From Moesziomyces globuligerus (taxonomy: Eukaryota > Basidiomycota > Ustilaginomycetes > Ustilaginales > Ustilaginaceae), in NCBI GenBank assembly GCA_030849465.1, contig JARVLF010000013.1, positions 186,001-250,000 of the forward strand: DNA of 64,000 bases, read 5' to 3'. Position 1 is the first letter of the stretch, and the number at the start of each line of letters is the position of its first letter. Below are positions 29,686 to 40,803 of the stretch, piece by piece. A program made the position numbers and the translations under genes. A model generated the notes under the pieces. It did no database searches. It saw only the letters and a list, made by a program, of their open reading frames with translations, and was not told the DNA's origin.

Positions 29686-32600
29686 ATGCAGTCTGCTTTG
29701 TCAGGGTCCACGTCCAGCCTTGGCTTGGGCAATCCCCCGGACCTGGCGGCCAAACGCAAATCACTCCACCGCATAGCTTCGGCGCAGCCATCACAGCCAA
29801 CGCGCGTCGTCGTCGCCGAAGGCAGCGAGTTTGTCCTGGAGACACCGCCTCAGCGATCCACAGCTCCCGCGATCAGACAAGCGGGCCTTGCGACTGACGC
29901 AACTCCGCGGCACCTCCGCACATCTTCGGGTTCGTCAGCTCGAGCGTCGGTTCCATCCACATCACAGAGTCAGCCGCGCCCCCAACCTCGTGCTGTCTCG
30001 GCATCCACCACACCGCCTCGAACTCGGCAGACAGATCGACCTTACCGTCCTCCCCCCTCCAGCAGTGCCCGCTTCTATGAGCGGCAACAACAGCTATGGC
30101 AGCTGCAATACAACGGACTGGAAGAGCCGTCACCACAGCTACACGCACCTTCGAGCTCGTACCTGCCTTCGATTCCAGGAGCTACGACCGACCCTTCTGT
30201 CCCCTCGCTTCCGCTTTTGCTGCCGCCCCGGTCGCCCTCGTCGCCTCAGAACCACGGCAGATACACCATGCGTGCGCCGAGCTCGATTCAGGCGTCAACT
30301 ACGTCCATCGCGCAAGGCCCATCTCACCTGGGGCTGCCCAGCGTTGGCACTTCTGCGGCGCCGAACGGCGCGGCAGTCCATCGAAATCGTGCTCGGTCCG
30401 GTAGCGACGTGAGCTTCACGCGCAGCTGTGTCTCGCGAGGATACATGTCTCAGACGGATGAAGACTCGTACGATGAGCCAGCTCGGAGCACTGTGTCGCG
30501 ACCTCCCCTGCCAACCCTTCCAGCACCTGAGCGGAAGGAGCAACCTCATAGACGCGCCCAGCTTGCTGTCGCTCCGACTCTGAGCGACCTAGGTGACTCC
30601 AACGATCTCGACTGGGACGCAGACCTCGGTATCTCATCTGACTATAGTTCAAACGAGCAGTTGCGCTTCCCCCTGCAAGCCCGCCACGGCGCGCATCTTA
30701 CTGCCACCGTCCGAACACAGGCGGCTGCGCCTGTTCACGAGACCATCAGCAGTGAGCTGGTCGTCAACAGCGTGGCCGCTCCTCTGCCAACAGACACAAA
30801 CTTGCAAAATCCGCATTCGATCGGTCTCAAAGGTATCAGAGTCACATCGGCAGTCAGCGAGATCTGGGATGACGACTTTCTCTTCCAGAACGAGGAGGAG
30901 GACCCTACGGACACTGCACCCACGTGGAACGCAGGTAGTTCTCAGGCAGGCACGTCGTCAAGTTCCGCCACAAAAACTGCTCGCAAGACCCCACCCGCAA
31001 AAGCTCATCAAAATTACGTCGAGTCCGATGATGACGGTGACGTCGAGAACTGGGACGATGCTTTTTTGTGGAATGCGGACCCCAGCCTCACTCCCTCTGC
31101 TTCTATAAGCTCGTCGCTCGCCAGCCTACGCCAGGATTCAGCGTCAGCGCAGCCTGGCATACCAGGCCTTATTGCCCGCGAGAAGGTGCTGCCCTCTGGC
31201 AAGGTTCCAGCCAGTCGCCCCGCAGCGCTGCAAAAGAGATGGTCGGATTCATCTTCGGCCAGCGACATCACCAATTTCTCGCTGCGACTTGCAGCCCAGT
31301 CGGATGTCGACACCTATGATCCGCGTGTTTCCTGCGATAGCGACGTCTCCTTTGCCTCAGCGTCGCGCTCGACAAACGTCCGGCAAAATCAAAATAGCCT
31401 GCAGCTCGCCGGTACACGTCTCGCAGCAACGTCTGGCTTTCGCAAAGGCAGCGACAGCAGCGGCGACGATACAGAGACAGAAGCGCCGTCTAGAGAGCTT
31501 GATTCGAGCCTTGCTTCGTCGAAAGCCTCGCAGACCCGGCCTGCTAGGCGTTCGCTTGGCGCTGCACTCGGCTTCAAGACTCAGAACAGGCCCTTGACGC
31601 GAGGTTCAGATGCTAAAATGCCTTCAAGCCCACACGCGGCTGACGAGGACAGCATGGATGCCGGTGCAGCCAGATCGCATAAACGAACGTCATCTCGACC
31701 CAAGCTTGGAGCTCTGCAGCGCCTCAGCTTTTCTCGCTCTCGCACCAGCGTGACGAACGCTTCAAATGCCAGCATTGACGAGATCCCATCGGCAAATCGA
31801 CGCTCGCAGCAAATCTATATGGACAAGACCAACCTCAGCCAGGCATCTCTGGTCAGCCAGAGATCCACATCGTCCACTCGTTCATCACGTCCGACCAGTC
31901 CCGCAAGCCTTGCGAAGAGCTACTCTGCATTAAGATCCTCCAGCTTTCGACGCCTGCTCGGTCGCGGCTCACAAAGCAGGCCTGCAACTTCGGAGGCATC
32001 CGAATTGCCCATCCTGCCGCCGACTTCGCCATCTCGTTACAGGTCTGACATCCCTCTCCCGCCGGAAGGATCATCAGGTTTGTCATCAGACAACCATTCC
32101 GGAACAGCCGACTCTACGGCAATGTCACCTCCTTCGGCTTGGCTCGGAATTCGTCGCTCGAGCGAGACGACACCGACCCGTCCGATGGTTCGGGAGATCC
32201 GCAGAGGCAGTGATGGCCCGCGACAAGCTTCTTCCGCCCAAGCTTGCAAGTCCCCAGCAAAGAACTCGACAAAGCTACCCTCGTTGCCAAAGCGTGATCG
32301 ATCTGGCTATTTTGCAGAGAGAATCACGTTGACAGGATCCGAAGGCACATCTTCGGTCGATGCTGGTTCTGCATCGCAGAGCGGGACATCTGCGGACGCC
32401 TCCAGCGCCGGTCTTCATCGTGACTTCTCAAGCTCCAAAACATTGCGAGCCGACTCTAGCGAACTCAGTGCCATCGTCCGGAAGTCTGCACAGCTTGAGC
32501 GCGGTGCGCAGCCTCAACTTTCGTTCGCCGAGCCCTTGGGCCGCGCCGAAGCGCTGGGCGAAAGCCGATATCGCAGTCCCGCATCTGCAGCTGACAGTCT

Positions 32601-35043
32601 GGCGATGTCGCTCGATCACAAGCAAGGCGAAAGCATGGTGCGGGGACTGGGCGATTCTGCATCCGCAAGCCGTTCGGTCTCAGCCTCTACCACACACAGT
32701 CACACAAGTGCCGAGTCTCTTTATGGATACCGCATGAGGAAGCAGGTGTCAACTTCCAGTGGCGCCGATGCGCATGACTCGGAAACCTCGTATGGCACCA
32801 GTGTCGGCAGTTCACCGGGACTCTCGCAGCTCTCGTCGTCGGGCTGGTTCTCCAACGCCAAGTACGGGCCTGCGTCGTCGGTAGACACGAGGACCACTTC
32901 GTGGTCGCACTCTCACGATGCGTCCGACCGGCTTCCCTGGTTATATGGGCAGCAAGACGGAGACGACAGCTCCGCGGTGAGTGTGTCAACTTCTCCAGCA
33001 TATCTGGAAAAGACCCTTGAGGGCACCCCGGCTCGTTCTACTCGGGACACGCGCTTGCTATCGGCACCCGACACACCCACCTCTCCGTCGAATAACACGG
33101 GATCGTGTAGCGCGGATACCTCGTTTACAGACTCGCCCGTCGCAGCATCTCGCAACGCGGCCTCACGCTATCGACGACCGGCCCCCACAGACCAGGCAGG
33201 CTCGATCGTCGGCACCGGCGCACCCGAAGTGCCGCAAGAAAGTACAAATTTCCCAAAAGGAGGACCAAGCCGCCCGCGGAATGCCGCTCGCCGCAACAGC
33301 TTGAGCGATCTCAAGATTCCAAGCCGCATCAGCAAGGCCCAAACCGGCATACGCAACAACATCAACTTGGTCCGCGACTTTGCCAAGGGTATTGAAGAGC
33401 TCAAAGCCCTCAAGTCGAGCTACCTGGACCGGAAGGAACGCGCGGCGCCCTTGGATCTCGACACCGAAAAGGGGGTGCAAAACTGGCTCGAGTGCGCTGA
33501 CGTGCTGATCGGGCTGGGGCAAGGCAGGTCTGATGCGGATTCGACCGCTGATGTGGAAACGCTGACCCATACGCCCCTCTCTGTGCGCGTCGATAGTCGC
33601 CGCACGACGTTCTCGGATGCTTCTAGCAGCTTGGGACCCAGGTCTCCGCTCGAAGAATCAAGTTCGCGCAAATCCTCGGTGTCGGTTGCGTCAGGAGCCA
33701 GGAGTGCCAGTGGCGCGAGTCAGACCGCGGCATCTGTCGCATCCTCCACGGATACCGGGCGCAGTGTCGATATGCAGAGGGAGATCGACATTCTGTCAGC
33801 CATTCTCGGAGGTTCCAAGCTGGCACCCACGTCTAGAGTCGAGCCCCGATCCCATGGTCGCTTCAAGTCGGAGACGTACGCGCGGAACGGACATCGCCAT
33901 CCGAGCAACGAGGGCGTGCCCGATGCCAGCAAAGCCGTCACGGTTGCGCCGTATGCGGCTGCAGAGGCCGATACTTCGTGCCTCAGTATGGAGAACGCCG
34001 AATGGCGGACACAGCGGCGCTCGAAGGACGAAGTTGGAAGGCCGGCAACAAAGACGTTTAATACAGCTCCTGCGAGCACTGACGCGAATGCTAGCCTCGA
34101 GTTGGGTGCCGGAATCGACGGTGTCGATGTTGGCGATGCCAATCGCAGTGCCAAGCGACGTCTCCGCAGTGCTAGTCGAGCCGGGCTGCTTGGCCTCAAG
34201 GAACTGCTCAAAGTGTTCAAGAGCGCCGGAGCCACCGAAGATTGCGCTGGTTCTGCCAGTACGGCCCAGAGCGCAGCTGCTGCAGACGAGTCTCTTGGCG
34301 ACGTACGGCGCTCGATGGATGCGCGCCCCACCACGCCGTCGACAAACAAGCAGAAGCGCCGGTCTCTGAACCTGAAGCGACGCTCTTTTCTACGCTCGAA
34401 GCCGTCGCTGGAGATCATCAAGGGCAAGAACGAGGCGGGAGACGAAGCCGAGGCAATGCCGCCGATGCCCTCAGCCACTGAGAGTGTCCAGCACAACTCG
34501 CAGACAGGCACGTTTACTCAAGACTCGTCGCCGGCACGGCACGAGACGCGCAGCATGGCTGGGTCTTCGACAGTGACGACAGCAACGTCGTCGTCCAAGA
34601 CGTCGCGCAGGATCTCTCTCCAATCGTCCTGGAACGCTTCGCAGCGACGGTCGCTCGACGGTGTCCAGATTGCATTGGGTGCCTCGAGAGGGACGCCGGC
34701 TTTGCGGCAGGCGAGCGACTCGCGGAGCACCAAGCGTGCGGAGGCGATAGCAGCGGTGCCGGACCGCGGCGGCGGCACGCTTTTGAGGCCACCAGAGCGC
34801 GCAGCGCCAGAAGAGAATCTGCGACGAGCGAGCACGTCGGTGGACGCGATGCACAAGCGGCCCGAGCAGCCGGTGCGATCGCACAGCGCGCTCGAGTCGC
34901 CGACTGTGCCTGCGCCTATGGTGCCCAAGCTTGCGCTCAGGCCCGAGGCGATGCCCGGCCTGCTCGTGTACGTGCAGGCGACCAAACAGCACCTGCAGGC
35001 TGCGATCGACCAGCTCGGCGCGCCGATGGCGTCGCATCGGTGA
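29686..35043 (+). CDS. Byr4/Bfa1-like mitotic-exit scaffold, Ser-rich, 1785 residues
   Basis: A very long intronless frame, mostly disordered and rich in Ser, Arg and Thr. Three acidic-aromatic motifs of one type occur at about residues 309 (DWDADLGI), 393 (IWDDDFLF) and 456 (NWDDAFLW). WD-D-F motifs like these are a feature of Byr4/Bfa1, the GAP subunit that holds the Spg1/Tem1 GTPase in check with Cdc16/Bub2 at the spindle pole. A helical segment near 1205-1245 (LKIPSRISKAQTGIRNNINL, then RDFAKGIEELKALKSSY) resembles the conserved Byr4 helix. The last 30 residues also look conserved (LLVYVQATKQHLQAAIDQLG). Many RRxS and SP sites suggest heavy phosphorylation. It is much longer than yeast Bfa1, so the assignment is tentative; the coding call is firm. 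Confidence 0.6.
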   Translation: MQSALSGSTSSLGLGNPPDLAAKRKSLHRIASAQPSQPTRVVVAEGSEFVLETPPQRSTAPAIRQAGLATDATPRHLRTSSGSSARASVPSTSQSQPRPQPRAVSASTTPPRTRQTDRPYRPPPSSSARFYERQQQLWQLQYNGLEEPSPQLHAPSSSYLPSIPGATTDPSVPSLPLLLPPRSPSSPQNHGRYTMRAPSSIQASTTSIAQGPSHLGLPSVGTSAAPNGAAVHRNRARSGSDVSFTRSCVSRGYMSQTDEDSYDEPARSTVSRPPLPTLPAPERKEQPHRRAQLAVAPTLSDLGDSNDLDWDADLGISSDYSSNEQLRFPLQARHGAHLTATVRTQAAAPVHETISSELVVNSVAAPLPTDTNLQNPHSIGLKGIRVTSAVSEIWDDDFLFQNEEEDPTDTAPTWNAGSSQAGTSSSSATKTARKTPPAKAHQNYVESDDDGDVENWDDAFLWNADPSLTPSASISSSLASLRQDSASAQPGIPGLIAREKVLPSGKVPASRPAALQKRWSDSSSASDITNFSLRLAAQSDVDTYDPRVSCDSDVSFASASRSTNVRQNQNSLQLAGTRLAATSGFRKGSDSSGDDTETEAPSRELDSSLASSKASQTRPARRSLGAALGFKTQNRPLTRGSDAKMPSSPHAADEDSMDAGAARSHKRTSSRPKLGALQRLSFSRSRTSVTNASNASIDEIPSANRRSQQIYMDKTNLSQASLVSQRSTSSTRSSRPTSPASLAKSYSALRSSSFRRLLGRGSQSRPATSEASELPILPPTSPSRYRSDIPLPPEGSSGLSSDNHSGTADSTAMSPPSAWLGIRRSSETTPTRPMVREIRRGSDGPRQASSAQACKSPAKNSTKLPSLPKRDRSGYFAERITLTGSEGTSSVDAGSASQSGTSADASSAGLHRDFSSSKTLRADSSELSAIVRKSAQLERGAQPQLSFAEPLGRAEALGESRYRSPASAADSLAMSLDHKQGESMVRGLGDSASASRSVSASTTHSHTSAESLYGYRMRKQVSTSSGADAHDSETSYGTSVGSSPGLSQLSSSGWFSNAKYGPASSVDTRTTSWSHSHDASDRLPWLYGQQDGDDSSAVSVSTSPAYLEKTLEGTPARSTRDTRLLSAPDTPTSPSNNTGSCSADTSFTDSPVAASRNAASRYRRPAPTDQAGSIVGTGAPEVPQESTNFPKGGPSRPRNAARRNSLSDLKIPSRISKAQTGIRNNINLVRDFAKGIEELKALKSSYLDRKERAAPLDLDTEKGVQNWLECADVLIGLGQGRSDADSTADVETLTHTPLSVRVDSRRTTFSDASSSLGPRSPLEESSSRKSSVSVASGARSASGASQTAASVASSTDTGRSVDMQREIDILSAILGGSKLAPTSRVEPRSHGRFKSETYARNGHRHPSNEGVPDASKAVTVAPYAAAEADTSCLSMENAEWRTQRRSKDEVGRPATKTFNTAPASTDANASLELGAGIDGVDVGDANRSAKRRLRSASRAGLLGLKELLKVFKSAGATEDCAGSASTAQSAAAADESLGDVRRSMDARPTTPSTNKQKRRSLNLKRRSFLRSKPSLEIIKGKNEAGDEAEAMPPMPSATESVQHNSQTGTFTQDSSPARHETRSMAGSSTVTTATSSSKTSRRISLQSSWNASQRRSLDGVQIALGASRGTPALRQASDSRSTKRAEAIAAVPDRGGGTLLRPPERAAPEENLRRASTSVDAMHKRPEQPVRSHSALESPTVPAPMVPKLALRPEAMPGLLVYVQATKQHLQAAIDQLGAPMASHR

Positions 35044-36962
35044 TGCGTGCATTGTTTGTAGCATGCAGCGGTCACAATGTACATTAGAGGTGCATTGACA
35101 AATATGGCAACGTTTGACAGATGCAGATGGATGTTCGGAGATCAGCATCGATAAACAAAGGCTCGCATGGCAGCATGCCGCTGCGCTGTGCAGACTGGAA
35201 TGTGTCGGTGCGGGAGAGGAGGTGTGAGTTTTGTGTCGCGTAAAACGGGGGCAGTGGTTTTCCAACACTCCCACGCCAGGGCCTGAGCCGAGAGGAGGAG
35301 TGCGGGATGCAGGGTCCAGGAGCAGATTTGGAAGGGCGTTCGTTTGTTCGACCGCGAGGCGGGTCTGTGCGGGCGCGCGTGCCGATCGCAGGTTGCAGTT
35401 CCGAAGCCTCCTTGTGCGTCGGAAGCAAATCTCGGTGCATATCGAGCTTGATGCATCCCTTCCGTTCGTCAGCTTCGGGGAGAAATGCGGCCTTGCCAGA
35501 CGAGCAAGACGAATCTCATGCTTCCGTCGAAACGGATCCAGAGCGGCATTGCGGTTAAGAGGAGAATGCGACGGTGTCGGAGATTCTTCGGGCCCGGTCA
35601 ACCTGTCGTGCTCGACACGGCGCAACCTAATCTGATCAAACGCGGATGTAACTCAACGCATCGGTCGAACGGCTCGACGCAAAGTCTCCTCGGAAAACTC
35701 CGTGCTGGGCCAGACGAAGGGTCACGTCACGGTGCCAAACGAAGGGACCTGAAGGATAGCGTCAAGGTTCTTCCTCGAGGTCAAATGAGCGCACTGGGCG
35801 TCGTGGTGGATCTAACATCTCTTTAGCAAGCGAAATCCGTTTTGGCTGTTGCCCAGGGTTTGGTGCCTGCGCGTGGCGCGCATACCGTCTAGCCGAGATC
35901 CCCGCGTTGGTGCTGCGCTGCATCTGCAACCAAAGTGCGAGTTCCAGACGGCCAGGCATGGCGCGTCGCTTAAGAGACCCCTTGCATCCTAAGCGCCGCC
36001 GCCTTCGACGAAACCCGTTCGATCGCCGCAAGCCCATCCATCCTGATCACCAACCGGAGCTGCCATCACCTGCTGCACAAGTGTGAAGCACAAGCGTGCA
36101 GGGCTGACAGCTCCATGCAGCAGATCCATGCAGTCGCTGCAATTTACACCCAGACCTTGTCTCGAGATTCGACGCACAGAGCGGAATGCCCTGGATAAAG
36201 GCAGTCGTGCGCGAAGACCAGAGTGGCTTCAACATCGGCAGTCTGAACTCGATGGCGCTGGATGACCAACGCGTGAGACGCTCAACGAGGCTTCGGGATT
36301 GCCGAACGGGAGCAGTGAACCGCCAGCCGAAGCGTGCGAGGGCGTCAAATGGTAAAGCCCAGCTGGAGGTGGTGAAATTCTCTCACGCATTTGTCTTCGA
36401 ACCCCTGCAGGGCAGGGCATGAGTTCGGGTCGGGGCATCACGCATAGCCTGCTGGAGCGAAGATCAATCTATACCATCAACCATCTTGGCAGACGAGATG
36501 TCGAGTGAACATGGGGTCAGACTCACGCCGTCAGCGCTACGACTTAGCGTGTGAGACGCGCGGGCGGGGAGAACGGGGCAAGCCGTATCTTCATGCCTCG
36601 CAAAAGTGGCCAGATAGGAATGGCGCCGAGTACTGTACTCCCAGGCAGCCGTCTCAGCGTGAGCAGCCGACGGAGACGCATCCGACTGCACTAGGCCAAG
36701 CGCTGTCATCCACTTCGGCTCGAGCGACGGCATGACGAGATTGGGAAATGTCAGACTCGCCTCGGGCACCTACGGCCCGCAACCCCATCTCGACCGTGGG
36801 CAAAAAATCGGGATCCCAACGTGCGTGGTCCCGTGCACGCGCCTCGCTTCTCGCCTCAAGTCCCCGCATCGCTGTCAGCATCTCAGCTCGCCTATCGGAT
36901 GGCAGCCCTGCCTTGCGAAGCCGACTGCGTTGCACCGCGATACTGTCGATCCACCCATCGGC

Positions 36963-36993
36963 AAAAAAGAAAAAGAAAAAGAAAAAGAAAAAA
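36963..36993. repeat. (AAAAAG)n repeat
   Basis: About five A-rich units (AAAAAG/AAAAAGA) in an otherwise GC-rich gene-poor region. Confidence 0.85.
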
Positions 36994-38798
36994 GCACGGG
37001 ATGTGCCACGTCGCAAGAAGAATCAGAGACAGATGGGCCGAAAGTGGTTTCAGTATCGGAAAAGCCGTGCGTGTCAGCTGCAGCAATCAGCGAGTCATCT
37101 CGCAGGAGCAAAGCACAGAGCAGAGACGGGTTGGGAAGACTGCGGGTGTCCCCTTGGCCGGCAGCATCTTTGCGCGAAGCGTTGACGTGCTCTGCCTGGA
37201 CCACAGCGAGCGACGCGATAAGCTAGCGCAGGGTCGGGGCGTAAGTTAAGTGATGCCTTTGGATGCGGCCGGTACAGGGGCGCGCGCTTCGGAGTTGAGG
37301 CATGAGCGTTGCCACGCCTCCTGTACCCCATATTTGCACTAAGCGAGAAGCCATTGACAGGCGAGAAAGTCGAGGCGGAGCGTGACCCACTGGCCAGCTA
37401 GGGTCAGGGTCCCACTCCTGGACAAGCAGCCTTTGTTGGTTTTGTCGGCAACTGCACGCAAGGATATGCAAGAGCTGCTACGATCCATGGATCGGCTCCG
37501 CAGGACGCGGCGTCGCGGATACCTTGCTTGTCGCGGCTCGATGGGCCAGAGCCTTCGATGGGGACAGCCGCGACGGGAAGCGTGCAAGGGGCTGAGCGGC
37601 GTCGAGACGCATTTCAGCCGCGCCTCGAATTCATTTTTCACGCCCCACAATGATCACCACACTCAGGGGGTGGCTGCGTCGGCTATTGCGTTGGTTGACA
37701 CGCTCCTCGAGCCAGAAGGCAAGACGACCGACCAGATGCAGGGCCCCAGCGAAATTGTTTGCGGACATGAACCCTGGCATGCTGCAGCACTTGCTATCGC
37801 CAACCTCGCCCCAGTGCCCTCGGGCGGGCCAGGTATGCAACGCCAGCACGCGTCGTAACTGGATTTCTTCGTGAGACAAGGTCTCACTTGCCTCTCACCG
37901 GGCAAGCAACGCGTTTGGCCTCGGCGTGAAGAGCAGATCTCCACCGAGCCTCTCGGGTATCACAGCACAAGATACCCTTGCGACCACGCAAAGCGCCGAG
38001 TACGGAACAGTGCGGTGGTTCCAGGCAAAGGTCGTCCAAGCCGGACTCGTGCCTTCCATCCATCGTGGTGCATCGCTCGGGGTCGAGGCAGCATCGAGGC
38101 AGCAAACGAGCGTGGGTGGGTTGCCTCATTCGGAAAAAGGGGAAAAGACGTGCTGCGTTCGTCGCGCTTCCCGAGACAGACGCCGCAATCCTTCCTTCGG
38201 CCCAGGGCACGAGCAAGGAAAGGCTCGAGAGTCTTCATTGATAGCCTTGGTGGATTTAGCTCGCCTTTGTCTGAGAATAAGGATTGCAACCGACAGGACA
38301 GGCTCGAGCCACGATTTCGGTCAAGGGTGCGTACGCGTGCGTGCGTGCGTGGACCAGCAGACCCTGATGGCGTGCCCATGGATTTTCAATGGCAGACGAT
38401 GCACGGCTGCAGTGGGCAGGCGCGGTGTGATTTCACACTTGCAGCGGTAGCGAGGAGCTTTTCCCCGGACGCGCCTCCGGTCGAGGGAGGGAGGCCCACT
38501 AGCGGATCGTGTCCAAGCATTCTGCAGCGCATCGCCCTGCGTTCGCCCGCGCATGCAGCTGCGCAAGAATGCAGCTCGTGGGTGCCAACGAAGTTCGCCA
38601 GCCCACGCATTGCTTCCGACGCCCTCTCGGCTTAACCGATGCCTGTCCATCCATGGATGCGACAGCTCGTCCGCTCCGCCTACAGAGCCTGGCGCGCCGC
38701 ACCCATGTCAAGTCGTCTGGCTCTGGAGCGCAAGCTGCTTGGCTGTCGCCCCCTCGCCCAACCCGAGTACATATTGCCAAGGTCATTGACGCTGCTAT

Positions 38799-38836
38799 CC
38801 CTCCTCCTCCTCCTCCTCCTCCTCCTCCTCCTCCTC
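38799..38836. repeat. (CCT)n trinucleotide repeat
   Basis: About 12 consecutive CCT units at the start of the pyrimidine-rich leader that runs toward the gene at 39508. Confidence 0.9.
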
Positions 38837-39507
38837 TCCCATCACCTACTCCCTTCTCTTGCGTCCATCAACTTGAGAGCGTCTGCTTCGAAGTGGTGTT
38901 TTAGTGACCACTCGACAAGCGGTCGTCTCGGACCTTGTCCACATCTCTCTCTCCACCACTTGCATACCTCCGCATACCTCTGCATTGCATCCTGCTCCGG
39001 TCGTCTTTCGGCCTGCTGTCCTCGAACAAACATACGTCGGATCGAATACATGCGCCGTCGCTTCGCTCTTGTGCTTCTGCTCTGCTCTTCCCTTTCCTGT
39101 ACCGTCACGTCACGTCCTGCCCTCGTCGTCCATCGCCCGCAAGCTAGGCGCGCTCCATCTTGGCTCCTCCCAGCATCGCATCGCTTCCTTTCTTCCTCCC
39201 TTTAACGCCTCATCATCCACTGGTTGCGAGCTTTTGCTTGTGTATCATCCCCGCATCGCCCACGCACCACAGCGCCGTCTTTCCTCGTCCTTAGCTCCCC
39301 TTCATCCACGCCTCCCTCCACGTCAAAAAGCATCCTGAACTCCCCTGCATCTATCACTGCATCGCACCTCGCCTATTCCTATGCCACCCTCCTCTTTGTA
39401 GCTGCGCAAACCCCTTCCTCCGATTTCTGATCGGTTCGACGACGCCGCCGCATCTCTGGCACCCCTCATCAAAACAATCTAGTCGGTCATCCAAGCCTTC
39501 TTGCATC

Positions 39508-40803
39508 ATGTCGAGCCTCCGTACCGCTGCCATGTCGCGCCCGAGCCTCGGCCACCGCTCCATCTCGGAGCAGGCACCTCTTTACGACCCCTCAACCGCC
39601 CCGCACGCCGGATCGCGTCTGCGTGCATCCAAAGCCACCAGCGGCTCGCAGACAAAGGCCGGCTCCTACCTGCCCTTTTCTCCCTTGCTCCCTCTTCCTC
39701 CTGTCGTCGACATCAAGCTGAACGATCACAGCGCCGAGGTCATGGACGAAGCGCAGGCCGAGAACTGGGCGCCCCATATGTTTCCGAGCCATCCACGCCC
39801 TTCGGCGGGCTCGAGTGCTCTCGCCAACCGACGCCAAGCGCGTCGTGGCGTCTCGGAGGGCTTCCCCGCCTTGAACCCCAATCAGTTCGATGGTAACCGG
39901 CCTGCTTTCGTCGCTCGTCCCGTCGCAACAACGCCTGGCGCCAAGGCTCTGCGACTCGACATTGCCGCTGCATCGGACATGAAGAGGCAGCAAGCATGCC
40001 GCTCGGCCGGCATGATCCGCAGCTACTCGATGCCCGTCGCCACGCAGGACGAGCACGACGAGCAGCAGCGCATCATGGCGCTCGGCCTCTCGCCTGTTGG
40101 TCACTACGCCGCCAACCCGGCATGGTGGCAGTACGGCTGGCCCTCACCCGGCGGCGTCAACCACCGCCACCTCCACCGCCCCCCGGCGCCCGAGATGCTC
40201 GGCGAGCGTCGCGGCTCGGCGCAGTCTAAGCTCGCCACAGTGGTCGCGCCCGCCATGGGCCCGTCGCCGCGCTCGTCGTCGCCCGTGTCGTCGCGGCCCA
40301 GCAGTCGATCGAGCAAGACGCACTCGAGCTGCTCGCCCACCTCCAAGTCCAAGCACCTCCCGGCCATCCACCAGCAGGCGTTCTCGCGCGCCGCCGCCGC
40401 CGCCTCGTCGCCGTCGTCGCGCTCGGCGTCGTCGTCGCCCAAGATCGGTCGCTCGCCTCTGGCCATGATCTCGACCAACCTGCCGGCGCTCGAGCCGCTC
40501 GCCGACGCGCCCGAGGCTGCGTTCGACATCGAGATGGACGCGCTCAACCAGCGATTCGCTCAGTGGTCACGCGACGCAGCGCCCGGCACCGCTCCGGCAA
40601 TTGGTTTGGATGAGGACTATTTCAACCTCGCCCACGACGGCGCCGAGCGCGATGCGTGCTTCCACGCGCCGGTGCATGCCGGGTCCGACTCGTCGGACGA
40701 GGCACGTACGCCGCGCGCCGCCTCGCCTCGCCTCCACCACAAGCTCTCGAACCTGCTCGAGCTCGACTTTATCCACCCGGACCACCTCGCTGGTGCCGAG
40801 TGA
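39508..40803 (+). CDS. Hypothetical protein, 431 residues, Ser-rich
   Basis: I do not recognise this protein. The frame starts at an ATG after a long CT-rich leader and has strong GC third-position bias, so it is very likely coding. A central part (about 110-230) looks more ordered, with FPALNPNQFDGNRPAFVARP, KALRLDIAAASDMKRQQACR, SAGMIRSYSMPVAT and NPAWWQYGWPSP. The rest is a Ser/Arg/Pro-rich linker (260-320) and an acidic C-terminal third with LEPLADAPEAAFDIEMDAL and LSNLLELDFIHPDHL. There is no signal peptide, membrane span or zinc-binding motif. The unusually long upstream region suggests complex transcriptional control, as for developmental regulators, but that is inference. It is convergent with MSB1 (333 bases apart). 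Confidence 0.65.
   Translation: MSSLRTAAMSRPSLGHRSISEQAPLYDPSTAPHAGSRLRASKATSGSQTKAGSYLPFSPLLPLPPVVDIKLNDHSAEVMDEAQAENWAPHMFPSHPRPSAGSSALANRRQARRGVSEGFPALNPNQFDGNRPAFVARPVATTPGAKALRLDIAAASDMKRQQACRSAGMIRSYSMPVATQDEHDEQQRIMALGLSPVGHYAANPAWWQYGWPSPGGVNHRHLHRPPAPEMLGERRGSAQSKLATVVAPAMGPSPRSSSPVSSRPSSRSSKTHSSCSPTSKSKHLPAIHQQAFSRAAAAASSPSSRSASSSPKIGRSPLAMISTNLPALEPLADAPEAAFDIEMDALNQRFAQWSRDAAPGTAPAIGLDEDYFNLAHDGAERDACFHAPVHAGSDSSDEARTPRAASPRLHHKLSNLLELDFIHPDHLAGAE

Larger units (their letters stand above)
35044..39507. other. 4.5 kb gene-poor region with simple repeats and a pyrimidine-rich leader
   Basis: No frame here has recognisable product, and the longer ones overlap frames of similar length on the opposite strand. 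From about 38.75 to 39.5 kb the plus strand is strongly pyrimidine-rich (CT tracts), as expected for a long 5' leader or core promoter of the plus-strand gene at 39508. Two simple repeats are listed separately. It may hold a noncoding transcript or extended regulatory DNA. Confidence 0.5.

Noticed and set aside
34471..35625. 384-codon minus-strand frame at the end of the Byr4/Bfa1-like gene
   Set aside because: Overlaps the real coding sequence and has His/Arg-rich low-complexity content typical of a shadow.
36390..36440. Possible tRNA T-loop (GGTTCGAA on minus strand)
   Set aside because: The flanking five-base arms do not pair and no acceptor stem or A box is seen at the right distance.
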